A stretch of DNA of 64,000 bases from an uncultured Acidobacteriota bacterium (lineage in GTDB: Bacteria > Acidobacteriota > Terriglobia > Bryobacterales > Bryobacteraceae): positions 1-64,000 of the forward strand of contig CADEFT010000008.1 of assembly GCA_902826685.1 (NCBI GenBank), given 5' to 3'. A model generated the notes under the pieces. The model had not been told where the DNA came from, ran no database searches, and worked only from the letters and a program-made list of their open reading frames with translations. This document shows, one piece after another, positions 37,601 through 45,482 of the stretch (the first letter of the stretch is position 1; every line of letters begins with the position of its first letter). Position numbers and translations under genes: made by a program.

Positions 37601-38649
37601 TGGCCGATCCGCGCGTCATCACGCTCAACGCCGCGCAGGAGTTCATCGAGCCCCTGATGGAGCAGGTGCGCCGCGGCGCTACCGAGCCCGAGCGCCGGGC
37701 CGAACTGGTGAACCCCATCCTCAAGCTGTTCACCCGCGCCCGCTGGAACATGCCCAAATCCGCCGAGCAGCAGGATATCTTCTTCAACCTGCTGGTGGCC
37801 GAATTCGGATCGAAACGGGCCGCGCTCGAAGAGAACACGCGCCCGCTGCTTCAGATGGACAAAGACAGCAGCGATTGGTTTCTGGCGCGGTCGCTTGGCC
37901 GCGTGATCCATTCCAACCCGGACCTGCAGATTCCGGCGCTGGCGCGGCGGCTGCCTGAGAAGTTCGACAGCCCCATGGATGAAATGCAGTGGCTCGAATC
38001 GGCGCGCTGGCTGCTTACCTGGGACACGCCGGTGCCCGAGGTCCGCGCCGCGCCACCGGCCGATGCGCACCCCGATGTCCGCCTTCGCTCGGCTCAACTC
38101 GTCGCCCGCCAGATCGCGAATAAAGTGGACGGCCGGCTCCGTTCGACCGCCATCGCCATGGCCGCCTCCAATGCCATCGTGCGGAATCATCCGGCCGTGA
38201 AGGCGGCGCTTCAGCCGGTCGAGCCACGGCTTTATGAGGACGATCCCGCCGAAGCCAAGGCGCTCAATCCCGAGTGGCGGAAAAACTACGAATATTTCCG
38301 CGATTGGGTAACGCCCGAACTGCTGCGTCCCAACCGTGACGATGAGGTCGCCTGCATGGGCTGCCACGGCGTCGCCGGCCGCGTGCCGTCGATGGAGTTC
38401 AAGCCCGCCGACAATCGCGGCTACCTTGCCGCCAAGGATGTTTGGAACAACTACCGTGTGCTGCTCGAACGGGTGGCCGAAACCGACGTCGAAAATTCGA
38501 AGCTGCTGCGTAAGCCGCTCAACGTGCAGTCCGGGAAAGAAGATGGCCACCAGGGCGGACGCCGCTACAATCCCGAGGATCGCGGCTACCAGATCCTGCG
38601 CCGCTGGGTGCTCGATGCCGCCGCGTTGAAAGCGAAATCGAAATCATGA
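34663..38649 (+). CDS. Exported diheme-motif protein with alpha/alpha-toroid and HEAT-like regions
   Basis: The 1328-residue protein starts at GTG 34663 (ATG 34672 is an alternative) with a leader (GKFCLFAVCCVGLRAQ). Residues about 20-300 are beta-rich and resemble a pre-peptidase-type domain (EAEPNDSIATAQPVRLGGDD, GGVYFLKVESNSPGYEVEL). A heme motif CMSCH is at 336-340. About 345-660 resembles an alpha/alpha toroid of the squalene-cyclase type (LRATQRPDGMWQF, PAPTALAITALHALG, MLARQDPFGRWNQHALTGFV). Helical HEAT-like text follows (about 680-1150), and a second heme motif CMGCH is at 1231-1235. I know no named family for the full architecture. It is probably periplasmic, and is coupled (ATGA) to a serine hydrolase gene. 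Confidence 0.7.
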   Translation: MVKMGKFCLFAVCCVGLRAQEISFSGSHSRPVTLAAGQTVEVYAGLPAPSQLPPNGRLAVEWAGYRKVLHAFDPDFFLVFRAPKAGVYTLKLSKLEQGASLFNKPRWRETGSVEKRNVFPESTPWPAGKSVKLRTWIKPIAAGASTRRMVIEAEPNDSIATAQPVRLGGDDTNLHITGGADDAEYFDNGDIGTSGIDWFRIEFTGGEPRLFTANLGLPDPLVVAQLLFYTADGKEYREGANPNERVHQQTEGHRTAMSRLLKPGGVYFLKVESNSPGYEVELRIRKPAPYSDPRDAIRQAMYDHLGQVDAWLLNRPRGAAVDRRIRDTGSLLGTHCMSCHTQSGVWGTVGAMRYGYRPENIVNLRHLANLAYESMRPTNTLVEAANNTSLAPLDLGDGPAGTRVAGYNVTTLEKMLPPRRLHSAQQIRAANFVLQSADPGGINAAGPGSNIGQALVYRFASEILLTAWRATRNPKYFDEIEQKAHKMLAVNPKFSDDLSNRILFFKEVFPPDYLAVRGESDETKAFLARIGAQVKEDAARLRATQRPDGMWQFSPGERVGGAWRLEPDDKDVDPAPTALAITALHALGATGGDPQVRRAVEAMLARQDPFGRWNQHALTGFVTTAYTLNAMARLYPVIERRPVRGDFEPRSNETLADTVGRFRALAQLGSFPEDRQFLDLALPGVKHASPLVRYWAQIALGGLHDERGVTAQIDGLGDPVKMVREAARWGLRQTLLDDKGWDHLFPALETGGDLTREGAAGALLMRADGVMTHSSAGWPRLTAALSKMMNDDRHPAVRAWATRAAWNWWVWNPPVRSALNQAFVEALNREETSVLAENARRYQIEALFIANGQRANGSKEHQYPELTHLFEMIDLQLARRPAANPVLVDRLTDIAATFYNQAGGDGGPGQMGYVTPKSGDVMGKAVLTYWNGLSAGGPKDALRLALEAAANITYEPLQKKLLDYSTNGPQEFRTLAATSLADPRVITLNAAQEFIEPLMEQVRRGATEPERRAELVNPILKLFTRARWNMPKSAEQQDIFFNLLVAEFGSKRAALEENTRPLLQMDKDSSDWFLARSLGRVIHSNPDLQIPALARRLPEKFDSPMDEMQWLESARWLLTWDTPVPEVRAAPPADAHPDVRLRSAQLVARQIANKVDGRLRSTAIAMAASNAIVRNHPAVKAALQPVEPRLYEDDPAEAKALNPEWRKNYEYFRDWVTPELLRPNRDDEVACMGCHGVAGRVPSMEFKPADNRGYLAAKDVWNNYRVLLERVAETDVENSKLLRKPLNVQSGKEDGHQGGRRYNPEDRGYQILRRWVLDAAALKAKSKS

Positions 38650-39817
38650 TCCTTGCCCTGATTGCCGCTCTGTCGGCCGCCGCCGATTACTTTCCGCCGC
38701 CGATTCGCAGGGCGGCTGGCGCACCGGCGCCGCCGGCATGGACATCGCCCGCCTCGATCTGGCCTTCCGCTATGCGCAACAGACCAACGCGCACGGCGGT
38801 CTGCTGGTGGTGCGCCACGGACACCTGGTCTATGAGAAATACTTCGGCCGGGGCCATCGCGAGGCGCACCCGGACATGGCGTCCATCGGCAAAGCCTACA
38901 CGAGTATCGCCGTCGGCATCATGCTTGAGGACAAGAAGGCGGAGATTCCAGAAGGCCTCGATACGAAAGTGTTCGACGGGAAGTATCTGCCGAACACCGA
39001 CCCGGCCAAGCGCGAGATCCGGCTGGGCCATTTGCTTTCGATGAGTTCCGGCATGCGCCCGGAAGGCAACAACCCGGGCCTGGTACGCGGCGAAGTGGTA
39101 AGGCTCGACAGTCCGCCGCGCGCCATGACGCCCGCGCTCATCGACGAGAATGCGCTTGAGGCTCCGCTGTGGACCACGCCTGGCGGCGGCTACGCCTACT
39201 CGTCGCAATCCACTCACCTGGCGTCGCTGGTGCTGCGCCGCCTCACCGGCATGGAGCTTCAGCAGTACCTGGACGAAAAACTGGCCAAGCCGATGGGGTG
39301 GGGCCCGTGGGGTTACGCGCTCTATCGCAATGGCTATACCCTTCCGCATACGCCCGGCGGCGGCAGCATCGCCGTGCGCGCCACCGATGCGCTGCGTTTC
39401 GCGTACCTGCTGCTCCACAAGGGCCGATGGGGCAGCCGCCAGCTTGTGCCGGAAGGCTATGTGGCAATGTGCGCCAAGCCTTCGCCCTACAATCCTCACT
39501 CGCCGTTCGGACTGCAACTGGAATCGAACCAGGACGGACACGTGATCGCCGCGCCGCGCGACGCATACTTCAAATCGGGCGCCGGTGGATCGGCCATCTA
39601 CGTCGTGCCGTCGCTCGACATGGTGATCTACAAGATGGCCGGCAGCACAGCGCAATTTGAGGAATCGCTCACCGGAATTCCGGCCACTTACACGGTGGAC
39701 CACTCGCGCGACAACTGGAAGCCGCGCCCGCACACCCAATTCGAGGATGGACCCATCGGCGGCGACGACGGCGTCCGGCGGTTGCTCGAGATGGTGGTGG
39801 CGGCGGTGGTGAAGTAA
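38646..39817 (+). CDS. Beta-lactamase-family serine hydrolase, frameshifted near the N-terminus
   Basis: The ATG at 38646 overlaps the upstream stop (ATGA) and gives a signal peptide (ILALIAALSAAADYFPPP). The natural continuation DSQGGWRTGAAG-MDIARLD lies in another frame, beginning at 38702; one base appears to be missing in the CCGCCGCCG run at 38694-38702. The catalytic part (ATG 38738 to 39817, 359 residues) is intact: S-x-x-K is SIGK (Ser49, Lys52 from 38738), then YSS (154-156) in the Y-x-N position, and a late GAGGS motif in the KTG position. Class C beta-lactamases, esterases and D-aminopeptidases share this fold; substrate unknown. If the frameshift is real, the enzyme from ATG 38738 would lack its export signal. 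Confidence 0.82.
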
Positions 39818-39818
39818 G

Positions 39819-40499
39819 TCACACGCCCAGCAGATTCGGGAGCCGCCGCGCGTAGCCCTGTTCCTGCGCCCACACGTTCAGCGAAACCGCCGCCAGTTCG
39901 TCCACGACCGGAACGGCCAGGCCATCCTTGGTCATATCCACCGAGATCAGGTAAGACTGGCAGGAATCGCATGCCTCCACGCGCAGGCGCGAATCCTCCT
40001 CGGAAGTAAACACCGGCAGCGAATCGAAATCCTGGTTCTGGCAGTGCCAGCATTGCACGCGAGGATAGTTCCACTCGCGCGTGCACAGGCCGCAAACCAG
40101 CGTGCGGCGCGAACCCTGCGCCGCGTCGCGCAGCACGCTCACCTGCGGACGCTTGTGGCACCACGGACAATCGCGGCCCAGCGATTCGGCATAGGGCTGC
40201 AGAAAAGCGCGTGCGAAAAAATCGGCGTGCTCACCCTCCCAACACGCGTCAAGCCACTCCCCGAGCGGCTCCTGTTTCAGCAGGGCCTTGGCGTTCGCCG
40301 CCACCTGCGCGTTGCCAAGCGCGCGGGTGCGTTCGAGAAACTCGCGGAACTGTTCTTCGTCGCGTCCGGTGAGTTTCGACTGTTCGGCGGTCAGCTTGCG
40401 ATAGAAACGAAGCATTTCGGCCGCCGCCGGGTATCGCTCGATCAGAACTTCCGCCCGCGCCGCTCTTACTTCCAGAGCGGATGATGGTGATGCGCCCAT
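39819..40499 (-). CDS. fdhE: Formate dehydrogenase accessory protein FdhE
   Basis: FdhE helps the maturation of respiratory formate dehydrogenases in the cytosol. The 226-residue product has the four CxxC zinc/iron-binding motifs of the family: CPWC, CGLC, CWHC and CDSC, within segments such as GRDCPWCHKRPQVSVLRD and CGLCTREWNYPRVQCWHC. The ATG at 40499 is chosen because it yields the usual length; the frame upstream of it is antisense-overlapping with the cytochrome gene and lacks family resemblance. It overlaps the end of fdnI by 34 bases, as the last gene of the fdn operon. Confidence 0.92.
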   Translation of the reverse strand: MGASPSSALEVRAARAEVLIERYPAAAEMLRFYRKLTAEQSKLTGRDEEQFREFLERTRALGNAQVAANAKALLKQEPLGEWLDACWEGEHADFFARAFLQPYAESLGRDCPWCHKRPQVSVLRDAAQGSRRTLVCGLCTREWNYPRVQCWHCQNQDFDSLPVFTSEEDSRLRVEACDSCQSYLISVDMTKDGLAVPVVDELAAVSLNVWAQEQGYARRLPNLLGV

Positions 40500-41062
40500 T
40501 CCTTGGTGACCTTGCCGCTCGTCATCGCCGTCAAGCCGCCCTTTACAACCACCGTGCCCATATAGACGTGAACGATGAAGCCGGCCACGGTTACCAGGAA
40601 CGCCGCCACGTGCAGCAGGACGGCCGCGAAACGAACCCATCGCAGGCTCCAGGGAATCGCCTCGGTCCACCAGAGAATCATCCCGGAGGCGAGCAGCGCC
40701 AGCGCGCCGTAAAACATCACCCAGAAGAATTGTTTCTGGCCTCCGTTGTATTTGCCCACGGGTGGCAGCTTGTGATCCTGATGGCTCACGTAATCCACTA
40801 TGCCCTTGGCCCACTTCCGGTCGAGATCGCTTAGGCGCATGTCGCGGCGCCAGGCCTTGTACATCCACAGCACCGTGGCCACGAACGCCAGACCCGCCAC
40901 CGGGTGCCAGTAACGAATCACCGGCCCGCCGCCCAGCATGCCGGCGATCCACCACATCGTGGGCGAGTAGAACGCCAGCCCCGTCAGAAGTAAGTAAATG
41001 TAGGTAAGCCCGGCGGTCCAGTGAATGACGCGTTCCTGGAACGAATACCGTTCGATCGTCAT
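40466..41062 (-). CDS. fdnI: Formate dehydrogenase cytochrome b556 (gamma) subunit
   Basis: The 198-residue integral membrane protein has four hydrophobic helices (about residues 15-32, 50-70, 110-130 and 145-170). Heme-ligand histidines are in VIHWTAG, YWHPVAG, VLLHVAAF and FIVHVYMG. It passes electrons from the beta-subunit clusters to quinone across the inner membrane. It is translationally coupled to fdnH (ATGA overlap at 41059-41062). The C-terminal tail is His-rich (KEWAHHHHPLWK), an unusual feature. Confidence 0.92.
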   Translation of the reverse strand: MTIERYSFQERVIHWTAGLTYIYLLLTGLAFYSPTMWWIAGMLGGGPVIRYWHPVAGLAFVATVLWMYKAWRRDMRLSDLDRKWAKGIVDYVSHQDHKLPPVGKYNGGQKQFFWVMFYGALALLASGMILWWTEAIPWSLRWVRFAAVLLHVAAFLVTVAGFIVHVYMGTVVVKGGLTAMTSGKVTKEWAHHHHPLWK

Positions 41063-41925
41063 TTTTCAGGCTCCTTGGCTTCAGGCTCCGGTTTACTGCC
41101 GAACTTGAGATAGTGCAGACCGGCCACCACTACGCCCGCGATCATGCCGAGGTTCCCCAGCCATTTCAGTGGCTTCTTCCATAACGTAACGGCCAACGGG
41201 ATGGAGGGGTCCCGCGGCAATCCATAGGATGCCAGCCGGTCGCCGTGCGCCACCACGGTTACTACGCCCGTGCCACCCACGCCCGGCGGATCGTACACCA
41301 TGGCATTGGCGAATCCGTTCTCTTTCAGTCGCGCCACGCGCTGTTCGGCCAAATGAAGCATCTGCGGCTTCGATCCGAATTGCAGGCAACCGGTGGGGCA
41401 CGCCTTGATGCAGGCGGGCTCCAGGCCCACCGAAACGCGATCCACGCACAAGGTGCACTTATACACCTTCGACGTCGTTTTGTTCAGCTTCGGGACATTG
41501 AACGGACATCCAGTCATGCAGTAACCGCAGCCGATGCAGTGTTCCTGATTGAAATCGACGATGCCATTCACATACTGCACGATCGCGCTGGGGGCGGGGC
41601 AGGCGGCCAGGCAGCCCGGATCGGCGCAATGCATACACTGATCCTTGCGCATCAGCCATGCCTGCGCGCCATCCACTTCCGTTTCCTCGAAGCGGATGAG
41701 GTTCCAGAAACTGGGAGTCATATCCGGCAGCGTCTGATAAGTGCCGAACTGCACGGTTACTTCCGGCGGCAGATCGTTCCACTGCTGGCACGCCACTTCG
41801 CACGCCTTACAGCCGATGCAGGACGTGGTGTCGATATACTTGCTGACCACCGTGGTTTCCCGCACTCCCGGCGGCGCGGTGGAAACCGCCGAGATCCGCT
41901 TCAATTCGAGCGTTGAGCCAGCCAT
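41059..41925 (-). CDS. fdnH: Formate dehydrogenase iron-sulfur (beta) subunit
   Basis: The 288-residue subunit binds four [4Fe-4S] clusters through CIGCKACEVACQQW, CMHCADPGCLAACPAP, CIGCGYCMTGCPFNVP and CTLCVDRVSVG with CIKACPTGC. A C-terminal transmembrane helix (LGMIAGVVVAGLHYLKFG) anchors it in the inner membrane facing the periplasm together with the alpha subunit. It relays electrons from the selenium-containing active site to the cytochrome b subunit. It follows fdnG by two bases and overlaps fdnI by four. Confidence 0.94.
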   Translation of the reverse strand: MAGSTLELKRISAVSTAPPGVRETTVVSKYIDTTSCIGCKACEVACQQWNDLPPEVTVQFGTYQTLPDMTPSFWNLIRFEETEVDGAQAWLMRKDQCMHCADPGCLAACPAPSAIVQYVNGIVDFNQEHCIGCGYCMTGCPFNVPKLNKTTSKVYKCTLCVDRVSVGLEPACIKACPTGCLQFGSKPQMLHLAEQRVARLKENGFANAMVYDPPGVGGTGVVTVVAHGDRLASYGLPRDPSIPLAVTLWKKPLKWLGNLGMIAGVVVAGLHYLKFGSKPEPEAKEPEK

Positions 41926-41927
41926 CC

Positions 41928-44900
41928 TTAGACTTTCTCCAACCTGACCAGGAATCCCTTATACTCCGGTGCGAACGAATTCGGATCGAGAATCGTGGGT
42001 GTCACCAGGTTGGCGAGCGATCCCTTCTGGCTGCCCCTGCCAAGGAACCCCCAGTGAATCGGGAAGCCGATCTGGTACACGCGCTGTCCGTTAATGTCGA
42101 GCGGTTTGATGCGTTTGGTCACCATGGCCTTGCCTTCAATCGATCCACGGGCCGAAGTGATCCGCACCATTTGCGCGTTGGCGATACCTTTATCCTTGGC
42201 CAGTTCTTCCGGAATCTCGATGAAGAATTCCGGTTGGATCTCCATGTTATAAGGATTGTTCTTGGTCCAGTAATGAAAATGTTCCGTGAGCCTGTAAGTG
42301 GTGCAGACGATGGGATAGTCCTTCGCCTCGCCGAGTTTGTCATGCGGCGTGCTGAAGCGGCGTACCAGCGGATTGGAACTCGTCTTCGGATGCAGCGGAT
42401 TCACCACCGCCGATTCAGCCGGCTCGTAGTGTTCGGAGAACGGGCCCTCCACGAACTGGCCGGGCACGAAGAATCGCGCCACGCCTTCGGGCAGCATGAT
42501 AAACGGACCCATACCCTGTTCGGGCGCCGAATCGGGTTTGTAGTCGGGGACGTCGCCGGTCCACTTCTCGCCGTTCCAGGCGATCGTGGGACGCTTGGCA
42601 TCCCAGGGTTTGCCTTTCGAATCCGCCGAGCACCGATTATACATGATGCGCCGGTTAGCGGGCCAGTTGAAGGACCAGTTCGGATAACGGCCGAGTCCGG
42701 TGGGATCCGTGTTGACGCGGCGCTGGGTTAGGTTACCCGCGCCCGTGTACATGCCGATGTAGAGCCAGTTGCCGGAAAGCGTGGTGCCGTCCGCTTTGCA
42801 GTCGAGAAACTTCTCGAGTTGATTGCCCGTGGTGAGATCCCAGCCGTTGATCTCCTTGCACACCTCGTCGAGCGAAGGCTCCACCGGATTCGAATACCAC
42901 CAGTTCAGATTGACGATCGGGTCCGGGAACTTGCCGCCGTCCTTTTGATACAACTCGCGGATGCGCAGAAACAGGCGCGCGATGATCTCGTGATCGGGCT
43001 TGGCCAGGCCAGGCGGATCGACGGCTTTCCACTTCCACTGAATCCAGCGGCTGGAGTTGGTGAAGGTCCCGTCTTTCTCGGCGAAATTGGCGGCCGGCAG
43101 CAGAAAGACTTCGGTCTGCACGTCGGCCGGTTTCTTGTCGATGGTGGCCAGAATCTCGGGCTTGAAGAACGACGACGTTTCCTGATCGAAATTCTCCGCC
43201 ACCACCATCCATTTGAGCTGCGACAGGGCCGCAATCGCTTTCTTCGAATTCGGCCCATTGGAAACCGGGTTCATCCCGAAATTGAGAAAGCCTTCCATCT
43301 TGCCCGCATACATCGCATCGAACAGGAAACCCCAACTCCAATTCTCATACCCCGTTCCGGCCTGGGGAATCTTGGGGTGCCACTGGTAGCCGAACTCATT
43401 GGCCGCCGTCGCCGTCTTGCCGTAGTAAGCCTTCAATTGGCTGACGAAGAAGCGATCGGTGTTACTCCAGAAATTCATCGAGTTCGGCCGCAGCGGCTTC
43501 GGCGTCACGGCCGTGAGGAACTGCTTGAGCGAGGTCTGGTCGGATTTCGGCATGGCGATGTAGCCCGCCACATTGTGATAGGCCACGCCGCAATCGGTAC
43601 CGCCCTGAATGTTGGCGTGCCCGCGCAGCGCATTCAGCCCGCCGCCGGCGATGCCGATGTTGCCAAGCAGCAATTGCAGCATCGCCGCCGCGTGAATCAA
43701 CTGAACGGAAAAGCTGTGATGCGTCCAGCCGAGCGCGTACATAATGGTGCCTGCCCGGTCCGGCGTGTAAGTGGATGTAATTAACTCCGCGGCCTTCTCG
43801 AATTCCGCCACGCTGCAGCCGCAGATCTTCGAAACCATCTCCGGCGTGTAGCGCGAATAATGATGCTTCATCAACTGGAAGACCGAGCGTGGATGCTCCA
43901 TCTTCTCGTCGATTTTGGCGTAGCCCTGCCCGTCGAGCTCGTAGTTCCAGGAAGACTTGTCGTAGCTTTTCGTTTCCGCGTTCCAGCCGGAAAAGACGCC
44001 ATCGGCTTCGTTGAAGCTGTAGCCTTCGCGGATCAGCAGCGGCGCGTTGGTGTAGTGACGGACGTACTCCTCGTTGTAGCGCTTCTTTGACAGCGAGTAG
44101 TGGATCAGCCCTCCCAGAAAAGCGATATCGGAACCCACGCGCAGCGGCACATAGACGTCGGAGACCGCGGCGGTCCGATGAAATCGCGGATCGACGGAAA
44201 TCAGTTTCGCGTTGCGGTTCCGCTTGGCTTCCATCACCCAGCGGAAACCCACCGGATGGTTCTCGGCCGGATTGCCGCCCATGGCCAGAATCACATCGGC
44301 GTTGGCGATGTCGTTCCAGCCGTTTGTCATTGCTCCTCTACCGAATGTTGGGGCCAAACTGGCCACCGTGGGGCCGTGTCAAATACGGCTTTGCTGCTCG
44401 ATCGGCACCACGCCAAGGCCCGCGCGGAAGGTCTTCGACATCAGGTAATTGATCTCGTTGGCGTCGGTGCATCCGCCGATCACGCCGATCGAGGTCAGGG
44501 CGTTGATCGTCCGCCCCTGGCTGTCTTTTTCGCGGAACGTCCGGTCGCGCGTTTCCTTGAACAGGTGCGCGATGCGGTCGATGGCCCAGTCCCAGGTCCG
44601 CTCCTCGAACTTATCGGTTCCGGGGGCGCGATAGAGCACCTTGGTCAGGCGCCTGTCGTTGACGATGTTGTTCTTGAGCGCGATGCCTTTCGAGCACAGC
44701 GAACCCTGGTTGATGGGATGATCGGGATCGCCCTCCACATGAACCACGAACGGCTTGGCGTTGCGCGCCTTGTCGCCCGCCGTGTGGACGATCACGCCGC
44801 AGCTCACCGAACAATAAGGACAGGTGGAGCGCGTCTCGGTCGTCCGGGCGATTTTCAGGGCGCGCGCTTCGGCTCGGGCGGGGGCAAGGTCGAATCCAAG

Positions 44901-44954
44901 CGCGGCCGCGCCGGCGGCGCCGATGCGAAGGAAATCTCTGCGCGTGGCGTTCAT
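41928..44954 (-). CDS. fdnG: Selenocysteine-containing formate dehydrogenase (alpha) subunit, read through in-frame UGA
   Basis: The ATG at 44954 gives a Tat leader (MNATRRDFLRIGAAGAAAL), then CPYCSVSCGV with GSLCSKG for a [4Fe-4S] cluster. Codon 192 is TGA (44381-44379). The text around it, EQQSRI-U-HGPTVASLAPTFG, matches the active site of E. coli FdnG, where this position is selenocysteine binding molybdenum or tungsten. The frame then continues to 41928, for 1008 residues in all, about the length of FdnG (1015). Later segments HPVGFRWVMEAK and DPRFHRTAAVSDVYVPLR fit molybdopterin oxidoreductases. The enzyme oxidises formate in the periplasm. The downstream hairpin is listed separately. 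An automatic caller would split the gene in two. Confidence 0.95.
44350..44381 (-). promoter_or_regulatory. Bacterial SECIS hairpin of fdnG
   Basis: Counting the U of UGA as base 1, bases 15-16 (GG) pair with 31-32 (CC), base 17 is a bulged U, GGCC at 18-21 pairs with GGCC at 27-30, and the loop AGUUU spans 22-26. The bulged U17 and loop G23-U24 are the exact SelB contacts known in the E. coli fdhF element. This supports UGA decoding as selenocysteine. Confidence 0.85.
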
Positions 44955-45002
44955 GTTGGCAGCACCAAGAATATCACGCGAAGCTTTTCGAACACTGCGA
45001 CA

Positions 45003-45482
45003 ATGTTGGGGATGGCACGTGAGTATACGCGGGAAGAACTCGTCGCCAGGCGCGCCGAATGGAAGCGCCAGGGCAAGCGTGTGGTGTTCACCAACGGCTG
45101 TTACGACATCCTGCATCCCGGCCATATCCGCCTGCTTGAAAGCGCTCGCAATCTGGGCGACGTGCTGATTCTGGCGCTCAACACGGACGCGAGTGTGCAG
45201 CGGCTGAAAGGCCCGAAGCGGCCGTTCCTTGGCGAGCGCGACCGCGTGTCGGTGGCCCTGTCTATCGAAGCCGTCGACGCCGTGACCTTGTTCGATGAGG
45301 ATACGCCGCGCGAGCTCATCGCAGCCGTTCTGCCCGATGTGCTGGTGAAGGGGGCCGACTGGTCGCACTTCATCGCGGGCAGGGAAGAGGTGGAGGCGGC
45401 GGGCGGGGCCGTGCTGGCGCTGCCGCTTGAGCCGGGCTACTCCACCACCAATATCGTGGAAGAGATCGTGCGGCGGCAGTGA
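45003..45482 (+). CDS. rfaE2: D-glycero-beta-D-manno-heptose 1-phosphate adenylyltransferase
   Basis: The 159-residue nucleotidyltransferase activates heptose-1-phosphate with ATP for LPS inner-core synthesis. It is the C-terminal half of HldE as a separate protein. Motifs: VVFTNGCYDILHPGHIRLLE with the HxGH site, LILALNTDASVQRLKG, and the C-terminal GYSTTNIVEEI. ATG at 45003 is used; ATG 45012 is an alternative that trims three residues. The gene is divergent from fdnG and its TGA overlaps the GTG start of mfd. Together with the GT9 gene at 55580 and MsbA it points to a Gram-negative envelope. Confidence 0.92.
   Translation: MLGMAREYTREELVARRAEWKRQGKRVVFTNGCYDILHPGHIRLLESARNLGDVLILALNTDASVQRLKGPKRPFLGERDRVSVALSIEAVDAVTLFDEDTPRELIAAVLPDVLVKGADWSHFIAGREEVEAAGGAVLALPLEPGYSTTNIVEEIVRRQ

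Noticed and set aside
44379..45368. A 329-residue protein extending from 45368 and ending at the TGA
   Set aside because: The part beyond 44954 is antisense of rfaE2 and lacks family similarity; the remainder is the N-terminal part of fdnG, interrupted only by the Sec codon.
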